DNA of 64,000 nucleotides, from contig CALVBO010000001.1 in NCBI GenBank assembly GCA_944325835.1, forward strand, positions 62,001 through 126,000, given 5' to 3'. The translations under genes were made by a program, and so were the position numbers. This DNA is from Candidatus Gastranaerophilales bacterium. GTDB taxonomy: Bacteria; Cyanobacteriota; Vampirovibrionia; Gastranaerophilales; Gastranaerophilaceae. The notes under the pieces are model-generated. The model was not told the DNA's origin, ran no database searches, and was given only the letters and a program-made list of their open reading frames with translations. Below are positions 29,502 to 37,823 of this stretch, piece after piece (position 1 is the stretch's first letter; each line of letters starts with the position of its first letter).

Positions 29502-31103
29502 ATGAGAGTTTATGCTATAGGCAAAACGCCGCCTGCTTGTTGTGCTGTTAAAAATCAGAAAAAACGCGAAAATATAAATTTTAACGGTTTTAAAATGCAC
29601 CTTCTGGATTGTGGTGAACACGCCGATACAATGCTGCATTTTGCAAAAGCTATCGGGTCTGATATCGCAAATTATACGACTATGACACTGCACGAAATTG
29701 AGCCTTTAACTTATAATAAGGGGCTTAAAAGCTTATTTTCGCTTGATAAAGAGTTGACAAGACTTGATGCCGAAAATATTGTTAAACCAAATGACTTTGT
29801 TGCAATTCCATGCACGGCGCCGATAGAACTTAATGATTTAAGCTATCATTACAACAGAATTAATTCTTCCGGTGAAAAATTTACTCCTCAAAATATCAAA
29901 AGTAAAAAAGAACTTATTATAAAATTCTTAGAAAGTAATACTTCAAATGTAGCCATGGATAAGGATGCCCAGGGGTTTCATTACCTCGCCGGCATTATAA
30001 AAACCATTAATAATATGGTTAAAAAGGGTGTAAATATATATATTCCTGCCGATCATCCGCTTGAGGCTGCAATTAAATGGCACGCAAAAGACCGCGGGCT
30101 TAATAATGCATTATATAAATATATTGCAACTGGTAATGATGAAGGCGGAAAAATTAACGGAATTATTCAGGAGTTAAAATCCAAAAATGCCTACAAATTT
30201 AATTTATTAACACTTTCGGATGCGCATATCGTAAATTTACAAAACCGCCTTGAAAACGGGGATTATATATTTTCAGCGTACGATTCCTGCGTAACCGACA
30301 GGGCCAGAGGAGTTTATAATTTTTATCCGGTACGTGATAGATCCGGTAATATTCAGGGATTCAGTTTTACGGACAGAAGTTCCATTCATTATACAGTTGC
30401 GGAATACGCAGGAAGTCAGGATATTGCCGATATCGCCCAGTTTGTAGGGCTTAAAACATCTGACTTTTCGTATGAAGGAAACCTTATAAGAATAATGCAG
30501 CAGCTAATAAGCTGGGAAGAACCGATTAATAAGATGCCTAATATTCTTTATCCGGTAGGAAGTATCTATTCTCCAAAAAGGCTTAGGGAAGAAAAAATAG
30601 CGGAAAAAGGCTTATACGTTGACCGAAATGAAAAATTATTCTTTGATAAAAACAGCGATAATGAATTTATATTCCGCAAATGCGACTGCGAAGGCTCCGG
30701 ACGCCCGAGTGTAGTTTCTATGTGGGGGAATTGTTTTGCGACAATAAACTTTATGACTAAAAGTGTCAGAGCACAGTTGAAAAATCTGTTTGAAGTAAAA
30801 ATTCCGCGCTTGCTGCAAATAGCAGATGAAAGCGAACAGGCAGAATGCTATCCTGCTGCTGAAAATATTCTAAAGAAAGCTCTGGAACTTTCAAAACCGG
30901 AAGTCCGCCGCCCCGGTTTCAGAACTGAGCGTGAATACGAAATTTATACAAAGCTTTATAGTCTTTATGTTAAACAGGGCAAGGCTGACGATGCCGAAAA
31001 ACTTGTTTATGAGGCCTTCCCTGACGGTAATGAAAATATGTATAAATACATAAGAGAAAAAGTTGCGGAAATGAGGAAGGGAATCGCAAATGATAAGACT
31101 TGA
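29502..31103 (+). CDS. Lineage-specific protein, function unknown
   Basis: A 533-residue protein without a signal peptide or membrane helix. The short motif INFNGFKMHLL lies near residues 27-37. The rest appears globular, mixed alpha/beta, with segments such as VKPNDFVAIPCTAPIEL and GDYIFSAYDSCVTDRARG; the last 90 residues look helical, like a TPR-type tail (EREYEIYTKLYSLYVKQGKADDAEKL). Its 3' end overlaps the amidohydrolase gene by 14 bases, so the pair is co-expressed and perhaps functionally linked. No known family recognised. Confidence 0.68.
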   Translation: MRVYAIGKTPPACCAVKNQKKRENINFNGFKMHLLDCGEHADTMLHFAKAIGSDIANYTTMTLHEIEPLTYNKGLKSLFSLDKELTRLDAENIVKPNDFVAIPCTAPIELNDLSYHYNRINSSGEKFTPQNIKSKKELIIKFLESNTSNVAMDKDAQGFHYLAGIIKTINNMVKKGVNIYIPADHPLEAAIKWHAKDRGLNNALYKYIATGNDEGGKINGIIQELKSKNAYKFNLLTLSDAHIVNLQNRLENGDYIFSAYDSCVTDRARGVYNFYPVRDRSGNIQGFSFTDRSSIHYTVAEYAGSQDIADIAQFVGLKTSDFSYEGNLIRIMQQLISWEEPINKMPNILYPVGSIYSPKRLREEKIAEKGLYVDRNEKLFFDKNSDNEFIFRKCDCEGSGRPSVVSMWGNCFATINFMTKSVRAQLKNLFEVKIPRLLQIADESEQAECYPAAENILKKALELSKPEVRRPGFRTEREYEIYTKLYSLYVKQGKADDAEKLVYEAFPDGNENMYKYIREKVAEMRKGIANDKT

Positions 31104-32232
31104 TACCTGTCGTGTGAATTTCGGCGCAAGATTAATAGATATGCACGCACATGTCGGAAAGCACGAACATATTTATTACACAAAAGATATGCTGGATGTC
31201 TTTGTTAAGCAGCCGCTTCCGAATAATGATACCGTTGAAAAAATGATTGTTTCAGATACAGATACTTTCAAAGGCTTGAAAGACGAATACAACGGCAACA
31301 AAACTGCGCTTCAATCTCTGCAGGGTGATAATACCTACTCGCTTCTTGCAAGCTGCTCGCCTAAAAACGGGAATATCAGCAATATAGAAAGACTGCTCAC
31401 GGACTTTCCGAATAGTTTTGTCGGCTTGAAGTTTCACCCTAATGATTTACATCTTCCGGTTTCAGATTCCAGATACCAGCCATATTTTGAATTCGCAAAC
31501 AGAAATAAAATTCCTTGCTTATTCCATACGCAGGTTCCGGTAGACAGTGAGGGTAAACTTTTCAGACTGCCGGACGGAACGCTTGATAAGTCGAAATTAG
31601 ACCCGTTTGGTGATCCGGGGGCAATTTATGAAGCAGCAAAAAAATATAAAGACGCGCCGTTTATAATGGCTCACATGGGCGGCGGCTGGAATGAATCACA
31701 CGAAAGAGCTATAGATGTTCTTGTGGAATCTGTAAAAAAAGGTGATGCGAACCTTTATGCGGATATTTCCTGGGTAGATATCGACGCCAAACCTGTTGCA
31801 GGTCTACTTTCTCCCAAAGATCATATCGTAAAAGCAATTAAAAAATTAAAAGGTATAGGAGATCCCGACTGGAAGTTTGGAGATCAGTCTTTCAGGCTTA
31901 TGTTTGGAACTGATGCGCCCATTGCCCGTTTTTGCGATAAAAATAATGCCCGCCTCTCTTATGCAAAATTTGTAGAAGAAATTAAAGCCGCAATCCGCGG
32001 AGATAAAGATCTTGCAAAAGAGTCAGAAAAAATAATTGAAGACCTTTTTTATAACAACGCAAAGAAATTGTTTTTTCCGGAAAAAATCGCAGAAACCGCA
32101 GCAAATGCTGCAAAAAAATCTAAAAAAAGCGGCGGACGTGGTAAGATAATTGCCGGTGTCGCAACAGCAATTGCGGCAATCGGCGGCGGCGCTGCTGCAG
32201 TTCGCCGGCGAAAAACAAGTACTAAAAAATAA
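31090..32232 (+). CDS. Amidohydrolase-superfamily metal-dependent hydrolase with a basic hydrophobic tail
   Basis: A 380-residue protein. Metal-binding signatures of the amidohydrolase fold are visible: DMHAHVG (about 17-23, HxH), GLKFHPND (about 113-120), FIMAHMGGG (about 190) and MFGTDAP (about 272). The ending is unusual: after a Lys/Gly-rich spacer comes a hydrophobic Ala/Gly segment, IIAGVATAIAAIGGGAAA, and a short Arg/Lys cluster, resembling a C-terminal sorting or tail-anchor segment. A VNFGARLI motif precedes the first metal site. Overlap with the upstream gene is 14 bases. Substrate unknown. Confidence 0.8.
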   Translation: MIRLDTCRVNFGARLIDMHAHVGKHEHIYYTKDMLDVFVKQPLPNNDTVEKMIVSDTDTFKGLKDEYNGNKTALQSLQGDNTYSLLASCSPKNGNISNIERLLTDFPNSFVGLKFHPNDLHLPVSDSRYQPYFEFANRNKIPCLFHTQVPVDSEGKLFRLPDGTLDKSKLDPFGDPGAIYEAAKKYKDAPFIMAHMGGGWNESHERAIDVLVESVKKGDANLYADISWVDIDAKPVAGLLSPKDHIVKAIKKLKGIGDPDWKFGDQSFRLMFGTDAPIARFCDKNNARLSYAKFVEEIKAAIRGDKDLAKESEKIIEDLFYNNAKKLFFPEKIAETAANAAKKSKKSGGRGKIIAGVATAIAAIGGGAAAVRRRKTSTKK

Positions 32233-32267
32233 ATGTAAAGAAATATATACTTAATATATACAAAATA

Positions 32268-32297
32268 CGCAATTTTTCAATAAGTTTAGTTTTTATA
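32268..32297 (+). promoter_or_regulatory. Candidate alternative promoter of the ribbon-helix-helix gene
   Basis: CGCAAT (32268-32273), exactly 17 bases, TTTTATA (32291-32297). A copy of the shared signature upstream of lineage-specific genes in this window. Confidence 0.55.
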
Positions 32298-32340
32298 AAT
32301 ATATACGGAAAGAGTATGAATTTATGAAAAGGAGTTATTA

Positions 32341-32529
32341 ATGGCTCGAATTTTGATTTCAATGCCTGAGGATTTTCTAAACAAGATTGATCTTGTTGCA
32401 GACGGTGAAAACCGTTCCAGAAGCGAATTAATCAGAGAAGCGCTGCGTGTTTATATCCAAAAACAGCAAAGAGAAAGCCTATCTCATGCACAGCGTGATG
32501 CTGAATTGCTTGAAAGTATGATGTCTTAG
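32341..32529 (+). CDS. CopG/ribbon-helix-helix DNA-binding protein
   Basis: A 62-residue protein with the ribbon-helix-helix pattern: beta strand MARILISMPEDFL, helix A around residues 11-22, and the turn NRSRSELIREALRVYIQK. Such proteins are DNA-binding repressors or antitoxins. A strong AAAAGGAG site lies before the ATG. No toxin gene is next to it, so a free-standing regulator is more likely. It is closed off by two intrinsic terminators downstream. Confidence 0.88.
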   Translation: MARILISMPEDFLNKIDLVADGENRSRSELIREALRVYIQKQQRESLSHAQRDAELLESMMS

Positions 32530-32555
32530 GCTCTAATGATTTAACCAAAATTTAA

Positions 32556-32583
32556 AAACGGCCTTCATTGAAGGTCGTTTTTG
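32556..32583 (+). terminator. Intrinsic terminator of the ribbon-helix-helix gene
   Basis: Stem AAACGGCCTTC / GAAGGTCGTTT (one G-T pair) with a 3-base loop, followed by T residues. Confidence 0.8.
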
Positions 32584-32589
32584 TGCATT

Positions 32590-32619
32590 AAAAATCCCGC
32601 TTTCTCAAGCGGGATTTTT
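32590..32619. terminator. Bidirectional intrinsic terminator
   Basis: Perfect 13-bp stem AAAAATCCCGCTT / AAGCGGGATTTTT with loop TCTC. It ends the convergent minus-strand gene at 32622 and gives a second stop for plus-strand transcripts. Confidence 0.87.
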
Positions 32620-32621
32620 TA

Positions 32622-34529
32622 TTATTCTTCTTGTTGATGTTCTTCAATCCATCTTTGTGCGGCTTCTGCACTTGGCAATCCTTCAACATAAACGTGGCCG
32701 GTTTCGCAGTCATAAACTCTGTAGTTGCCCGGGGTTCCTGCGGTACCCGGAGTTCCTTTGAACCCAACATAAGTTTTACCGGTGCCTTTGCCATTTCCAC
32801 CGCCTTTTGGTGGTTCATAGCATCTGCCTTTGATTTCAAATTTATCTTTTCTTTTAATTTTGACTTCGTTACCATTTTTGTCTGTGAGGGTAATAAACTC
32901 AGGTAAACCAACAACATCCGGCGGATATTTGTCGTGATTAGGGTCGCCGTTTGCTTCCCTTACTTTGTTATAGATATCTGATTTTTTGAATCCTTCAGGT
33001 AACGGGTATGCATCAGCCGTTTGATACCAGAAGATTACATTACATTTGTCATTCATACGCAAATGGTAGACATTTTCATCTGGTGTACCAGGTGTACCTT
33101 CTGTCGCCGGTGTACCGTCTATTTCATAACAAGCATCGCTTTCGTCCGGAATTTCATGTCCGCCATCGTCAATAACTATTTCGCCGTCAATATCGGTAAC
33201 ATCTTTACCTCTGAAAATGTTTTGGGTAGAAATAGTTGCAGCTGTAATACCGTTTGCTTTTCTATCGCGTGCACCTTGCGGATCAACAAGACCATTATTG
33301 AAAATTAATGCAAGAGCACTGCTTAAGGCTGCATTTCTTACTGCAACATTACGGAAGTTAGCAATAACTTCACTTCTTGCCTCAGCGATACTTACACCGT
33401 CAACAAATATTTGATATTTACCCGGATCCGCAGCATCGGCTACGATCTCAATTCTGTCTTTAAGTTCTTTAACATCGTGAATATTTGCGTTAGTCATATA
33501 TGCAAGGATTGGGCCTGATAACAATCCAACTAATGTTTTTGCAAGTTCAATTGAAATAGTGTAATCTTTTTGTGTATCTAATCCTGCATATTCAACGGCT
33601 TTTTTCATCTGCCTTTTACTTAAACCTGTTGCAACTGCAGCATGTTCACGTTCAGAAGTAGTCAGGGTATTGTCCCCCTGAGTATGAGATTGAGCCCATT
33701 CTTTGTATAAATCTGAGCTGAATTCAAACCGTCCGGTTTCAGGGTTTACAACAAAGAATCTTTCTTTATTTTTAGGATCATTGATATAAGCGCGTACTTT
33801 TTTATCTTTAACGTATTCAACTGATTCTTCCATTTTTGCCATATCCAGTTCCAGTCGAATTTTTTCATCTGTAGTCAACTGGTCGTATGGCTTTTTAGAT
33901 TTATAGAATTCTTTTATGCGTTTTTTAGCAAGTTTTTGTTCAGCTTTTAGTTTCTTTTCAGCGATTTCGAACTCTGTTTTATCAATATAAACAGTTCTAA
34001 ATCCTGAACGTTCTTCGGCAATAGCATCATTTTTAGCGTATTTGCCCATTTTTTTAGCCGCTTTTTTATCAAAAGTTCCGGAAGCAAGTAATTCTTCTGT
34101 TACAATATCCTGATAATCATCCCTTGCCTGATTTCTGGTTGCTTTATCATAGGAATTAATATAATCCTGTGCGTGGTTTTTCAGAAATATTGCTGTGTCA
34201 CCTGCTGCATATTCGCTCTGATAAAAATGGTGTGGATTATTTTGTTTAAATTCTTCAAACTGTTCGTCGGTCAAATAGCCTAATCCGGCTCTGGATGTCG
34301 GAATTGTTTTACGTTCAAAGTATATCAAATCTTTTGTCTTTTCGTCATGATAATCGTAAGTACAGGTTATTTTTCCGTCTTCACCTCTCTTGTAGGTAAA
34401 GAGTGCACCGGTTTTCTTATCTTTAAAAGATTCAGGCAAAGTCATGCCAAGGTCGGTAAAATGCCTTTGAATTTCCAATGCCCGTGCTTTCAATTGGGCA
34501 TCTGTAATTGTAACCCCATTAGTTCCCAT
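32622..34529 (-). CDS. Lineage-specific protein with Thr-Pro-Gly segments, function unknown
   Basis: A 635-residue protein without a signal peptide. The N-terminal half is charged and helical (EIAEKKLKAEQKLAKKRIKE). The middle contains a hydrophobic stretch near residue 335 (LAKTLVGLLSGPILAYM) and another near 395. The C-terminal third is acidic, has several cysteines (CYEIDG, DKCNVIF, GRCYEP, DCETG) and Thr-Pro-Gly repeats (TEGTPGTPDE, GTPGTAGTPGN) next to an FKG motif. The ending SAEAAQRWIEEHQQEE resembles a short helical tail. Start follows AGGAAAGGG. Surface or exported location is possible but not shown. Confidence 0.68.
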   Translation of the reverse strand: MGTNGVTITDAQLKARALEIQRHFTDLGMTLPESFKDKKTGALFTYKRGEDGKITCTYDYHDEKTKDLIYFERKTIPTSRAGLGYLTDEQFEEFKQNNPHHFYQSEYAAGDTAIFLKNHAQDYINSYDKATRNQARDDYQDIVTEELLASGTFDKKAAKKMGKYAKNDAIAEERSGFRTVYIDKTEFEIAEKKLKAEQKLAKKRIKEFYKSKKPYDQLTTDEKIRLELDMAKMEESVEYVKDKKVRAYINDPKNKERFFVVNPETGRFEFSSDLYKEWAQSHTQGDNTLTTSEREHAAVATGLSKRQMKKAVEYAGLDTQKDYTISIELAKTLVGLLSGPILAYMTNANIHDVKELKDRIEIVADAADPGKYQIFVDGVSIAEARSEVIANFRNVAVRNAALSSALALIFNNGLVDPQGARDRKANGITAATISTQNIFRGKDVTDIDGEIVIDDGGHEIPDESDACYEIDGTPATEGTPGTPDENVYHLRMNDKCNVIFWYQTADAYPLPEGFKKSDIYNKVREANGDPNHDKYPPDVVGLPEFITLTDKNGNEVKIKRKDKFEIKGRCYEPPKGGGNGKGTGKTYVGFKGTPGTAGTPGNYRVYDCETGHVYVEGLPSAEAAQRWIEEHQQEE

Positions 34530-34571
34530 ACAATTTTCCCTTTCCTGTATAATAAATATCCTCTATACCCT

Positions 34572-34601
34572 TATAAAGATTTTTAGAGTTGTAAAATTGC
34601 C
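34572..34601 (-). promoter_or_regulatory. Candidate alternative promoter of the 32622-34529 gene
   Basis: Minus strand: GGCAAT (34601-34596), exactly 17 bases, CTTTATA (34578-34572). One of the best matches to the shared signature. Confidence 0.6.
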
Positions 34602-34705
34602 TTTTAAAATTCTTTATGTAAAGAAATGTTACATATTTTCTAAATATTGAATATATAAACTATCAAAAAACTTTATATAATTAAAGAAAGATAGAGGGTT
34701 TTATT

Positions 34706-35095
34706 ATGGCAGATGATATGAGAATCAGGAGTTTAGATGAATTGCGTGACGCACAGGCAGCAGCGGCTGCGCAGGGCGGTGCAATTCCTAATTACAGCGA
34801 TTGGAACAATATATTAGCAGAATTTGAAGAACAGGGCGTAAAATCGACAGGCAGTTACGAGGGTGACCTTGCACTGCGTAATGAAATGCAAACTTCTGTA
34901 ATGGATGCATTTGAAGAGTATCAGAAGATTTCTGAAAGAGAGGCAGATAAACAGAAGGATGAAAAAGTCGGTGCTACAGAAAATGTTACTAAATTGACGG
35001 ATTCTGACAGTGATCAGAACCTCAAGGCAACATTTGCAAACGCAACGAGTTCAACTATTGCTGCTGATTATATGAAGTATTTTCACCAGTTGTAG
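34706..35095 (+). CDS. Small acidic helical protein, function unknown
   Basis: A 129-residue soluble protein, mostly helical by composition (DELRDAQAAAAAQGG, MDAFEEYQKISEREADKQKDE), rich in Asp, Glu, Ala and Ser, with no cysteine and no signal peptide. ATAGAGGG precedes the ATG, and a CTTTATA element lies at 34671-34677 with a poorer upstream partner. Its last 41 bases overlap the convergent lepB gene. No family recognised. Confidence 0.68.
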   Translation: MADDMRIRSLDELRDAQAAAAAQGGAIPNYSDWNNILAEFEEQGVKSTGSYEGDLALRNEMQTSVMDAFEEYQKISEREADKQKDEKVGATENVTKLTDSDSDQNLKATFANATSSTIAADYMKYFHQL

Positions 35096-35741
35096 ATTTA
35101 TGGCGTCCTAAAAATTTTATACGATTTAGCGGCCAGAACCGGAATGTTGTTCTGCCGATAAATTGTTTTTCATCGAGCGTTCCCCAGAAACGTCCGTCGT
35201 AAGATGCGCCGCGGTTATCACCCATCATCATATAATTGTGGTCGGGAATGATAAACGGCCCGCAGTTAACCCGCGGATCTTCGCACGGAGTGAATTCAAA
35301 TTTGCTCTTTATATACGGTTCTTCAAGCGGCTTATCGTTGATAAAAACAGTATACGCACCGGCTTTATCGCGTTTTATTTCAAATTTTTCTCCCGGAAGC
35401 CCGATTACACGTTTAATATATGCAACATCATTACAGAAAAAGCCTGTCAGACGCTTAAAAAGTGCCACAGGAGAGTGTTTTAGTTCAACGAACGGCGGAT
35501 AAAATACCATAATATCACCACGCTGCGGGGCAGAATAAAAACGAGAAAATCTTTCAACAATAATCCTGTCGCCTTCAAGCAGTGTCGGGCGCATTGAACC
35601 GGACGGAATCCAGCGGACTTCCGCAACAAAAAATCTTATCAGAATAACGGCAACAACAACAAAAATTACCGTTTCAACAAGTTCATGCCAATCTTCTTTG
35701 AATTTATCAGATTTCAAATATTTCTTTATCAATTCAATCAT
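35055..35741 (-). CDS. lepB: Signal peptidase I
   Basis: A 228-residue type I signal peptidase with one N-terminal membrane helix (about 21-41). Catalytic Ser lies in IPSGSMRPTL (box B), the general-base Lys in YIKRVIGLPGE (box D), and box E MGDNRGASYDGRFWG follows. It cleaves signal peptides of exported proteins such as those at 93, 9639, 36663 and 37824. Its ATG overlaps the stop of the polyprenyl synthase gene by four bases. Confidence 0.96.
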   Translation of the reverse strand: MIELIKKYLKSDKFKEDWHELVETVIFVVVAVILIRFFVAEVRWIPSGSMRPTLLEGDRIIVERFSRFYSAPQRGDIMVFYPPFVELKHSPVALFKRLTGFFCNDVAYIKRVIGLPGEKFEIKRDKAGAYTVFINDKPLEEPYIKSKFEFTPCEDPRVNCGPFIIPDHNYMMMGDNRGASYDGRFWGTLDEKQFIGRTTFRFWPLNRIKFLGRHKSTTGENTSYNQQQ

Positions 35742-36577
35742 TGTTTATATAGCTCCAATAGTTCTTTTAATGCATCAGAAAATTTATTTTGTGGCAAGTT
35801 ATCTAAAAATGCTTCCAATCTTAACAGCTTTTGGTTTATAAGGTTTTTGGTAGCCTCGATAGCCTCACGGGTAATGTTTTCAGCGTCATGTGAAAATATT
35901 ACGGGAGCTGTGTAAACTCCATCTTTTATATCTATATCCAGATCCTTTAAATCATTTTTAATCTGGAAAGCAGTGCCGAAAATATACCCGAAATCACGCC
36001 AGCCCGCAGCAAGTTCAGTTTTACCAGCAAGAATCGCTGCACTTTTCAGTGATACGGCAAAAAGTCCGGCAGTTTTCTGACGGGTTTTCTGCATATATTC
36101 GTCTAATACAGGAATTTTACCCTTTGATATCAGCTGCGAGATTTCGCCCTTTACCATTTCCGAGAAAACTTTTAGAAAATCCTCTGTAATACTGTTATTA
36201 TTGAGCGAAATAATTTTATTAAAAGCCACGGTCAGCGTAAAATCTCCTGCAAGAACGGCGTATTTGTCCCCGTATATAGAATTAAGCGTGTATGTTCCGC
36301 GTCGTTTTTCGCTTTTGTCTATAATGTCATCGTGAATCAAAGAGGCAGTATGCGCAAGTTCTACTGCGCATTGCAGATTAAGCTGCTTTTCTGAGATTTC
36401 GAGTCCGTACGCGCGCAAAAATAAAAATGCAATCACAGATCTTATACGTTTAGCAGGAGCCAGAATAAGTGATTTGAGAACCGCTTCCGCAAAAAAGTTA
36501 TCCCCTGTTATATAACTCTCTAAATTGTTTATATCCCCTCTTACAACGGAAATTATTTCATCATAGGTTTTATTCAT
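35738..36577 (-). CDS. Polyprenyl diphosphate synthase (trans-isoprenyl)
   Basis: About 279 residues from ATG 36577. The first aspartate-rich motif is HDDIIDKSEKRRG and the second FQIKNDLKDLDID, both needed for Mg-dependent chain elongation of allylic diphosphates. The second motif is ND..D rather than the textbook DD..D, as in some long-chain synthases. Likely product is a quinone or carotenoid side chain; length cannot be set from sequence. Upstream in-frame codons run through a terminator and a TATAAT box and are rejected. The message is probably leaderless, then continues into lepB by a four-base overlap. Confidence 0.9.
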   Translation of the reverse strand: MNKTYDEIISVVRGDINNLESYITGDNFFAEAVLKSLILAPAKRIRSVIAFLFLRAYGLEISEKQLNLQCAVELAHTASLIHDDIIDKSEKRRGTYTLNSIYGDKYAVLAGDFTLTVAFNKIISLNNNSITEDFLKVFSEMVKGEISQLISKGKIPVLDEYMQKTRQKTAGLFAVSLKSAAILAGKTELAAGWRDFGYIFGTAFQIKNDLKDLDIDIKDGVYTAPVIFSHDAENITREAIEATKNLINQKLLRLEAFLDNLPQNKFSDALKELLELYKQ

Positions 36578-36583
36578 AAAAGA

Positions 36584-36589
36584 ATTATA
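36584..36589 (-). promoter_or_regulatory. -10 box giving a leaderless polyprenyl synthase mRNA
   Basis: Minus-strand TATAAT, then six bases (TCTTTT) to the ATG at 36577. A -35 element would lie within the terminator hairpin of the preceding gene and is poor. Confidence 0.55.
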
Positions 36590-36593
36590 CCAT

Positions 36594-36624
36594 AAAAAAA
36601 TAGGACGATTATTACATCGTCCTA
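36594..36624 (-). terminator. Intrinsic terminator of the SLH-protein gene
   Basis: Perfect 9-bp stem TAGGACGAT / ATCGTCCTA (36601-36624) followed on the minus strand by seven T residues. The promoter of the next gene begins immediately after the T-tract. Confidence 0.85.
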
Positions 36625-36662
36625 TCAATTATCAGGTTATAATAACTTATAGTCTTACTAAC

Positions 36663-37805
36663 CTACTCAAGTATCCAGCCGTTAGTTAGGTCTACTTTTA
36701 TAGGGCTAAAGGTTTTTATGAAAATTGTAGAGTCTGCAGATACAGAAAGTTTTTCGCCTTTAAATACAGCTCTAACGAATTGCATAAACCAGTTTCTGTC
36801 TTTTTTAACATCACAATAGCCTTTTAATTTAGCTGTCTGGTCGTTAACAGTAGTAATCAAAGCGTTATCAAGGTAGAGGACACCGTTTTTAATGAACCAT
36901 CTGCCTTTTACAACATCAAGAAGCTGACCTCTTACATAAGCTCCTTCCTGGAATAGAATATAATTTTCGGAAGTTACACAGTTTTGAGCAATTTTTGCGG
37001 TGTAGATATCACCGATTTCAGAAGTTTGCGAGCTTAAATAACCTGTAACCTGAACAGGTAAAAAGGATCCTGCCGGAATAGTTGCGATAGAACCGTCAAC
37101 TTTTACATTTGGAACCACATAACCTTCACCGGTTTTCTTTTTCATTGCATAAGCAAGTTTTGCGTTAGGATTTTCTTTAGCCTGTTCTTTCATGTTGTAC
37201 AAAATAACAGCACATTCCGCACGGGTAGCAGCTCTGTCCGCTTCAATTCTTGCTTTGTCCATTGAAGGCTGAACAACGATAAGTTCAAAGATTTCAGCTT
37301 TACCATAATTGATTACAGCTTCTTCAGTCAGAGTGTTAAAGTCAGCATATTTTTTTGCCAGAATTTCTCTTGCTTTAGCGTAGCTGATATCTCTATCTGA
37401 AAGCGCGTTGCTGGCAACAAGAATAGCTTCTGCTCTTGATACAGAATCATCAGGTCTGAAAAGGCTGTCTTTTGCAGAGATTAAATCAAAAAACAGAGCT
37501 TTTTGAATAGCGTCATAAGCCCAGAAGTCCGGTTGAATATCTTCAAAAGTAACCGGCTGTGCTACCTGAGCGTGTTCCTGTCCTAAAGCTTTAATTGCCA
37601 TTGCCGCAAACTCGGCTCTTGTAACCAGTTCATCAGGCTGGAAAGTTCCGTCAGGGTATCCAACCAGTACACCTTGTTCGGATAATTCGTTAATTTCTTT
37701 TGCAGCCCAGTGGTTTGCTTCCACATCAGGGTATGCAAACGCAGTGTTAACAGCCATAAATGTTACGGCAAGCACTGACATTAAACCTAATAGTAATTTT
37801 TTCAT
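36663..37805 (-). CDS. Secreted SLH-domain envelope protein
   Basis: About 380 residues from ATG 37805, which has GAGGAGA eight bases upstream. Signal peptide MKKLLLGLMSVLAVTFMA...AFA at 1-24. Residues about 25-70 are a canonical SLH domain (YPDVEANHWAAKEINELSEQ, VGYPDGTFQPDELVTRAEFA), a second follows (FEDIQPDFWAYDAIQKAL...FRPDDSVSRAEA), and a degenerate third may exist. SLH domains anchor proteins to wall-linked polymers; in cyanobacterial relatives they occur in outer-membrane porins. The C-terminal 140 residues are beta-rich with GSFLPVQVTGYLSSQ, not a 16-strand porin. Located four bases after the degenerate GH13 gene at 37824 and ended by its own terminator. Confidence 0.9.
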   Translation of the reverse strand: MKKLLLGLMSVLAVTFMAVNTAFAYPDVEANHWAAKEINELSEQGVLVGYPDGTFQPDELVTRAEFAAMAIKALGQEHAQVAQPVTFEDIQPDFWAYDAIQKALFFDLISAKDSLFRPDDSVSRAEAILVASNALSDRDISYAKAREILAKKYADFNTLTEEAVINYGKAEIFELIVVQPSMDKARIEADRAATRAECAVILYNMKEQAKENPNAKLAYAMKKKTGEGYVVPNVKVDGSIATIPAGSFLPVQVTGYLSSQTSEIGDIYTAKIAQNCVTSENYILFQEGAYVRGQLLDVVKGRWFIKNGVLYLDNALITTVNDQTAKLKGYCDVKKDRNWFMQFVRAVFKGEKLSVSADSTIFIKTFSPIKVDLTNGWILE

Positions 37806-37823
37806 TACGTCTCCTCTCATATT

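Noticed and set aside
32341-32529. Toxin-antitoxin module around the ribbon-helix-helix gene
   Set aside because: No small toxin-like gene adjoins it, and terminators isolate it on its downstream side.
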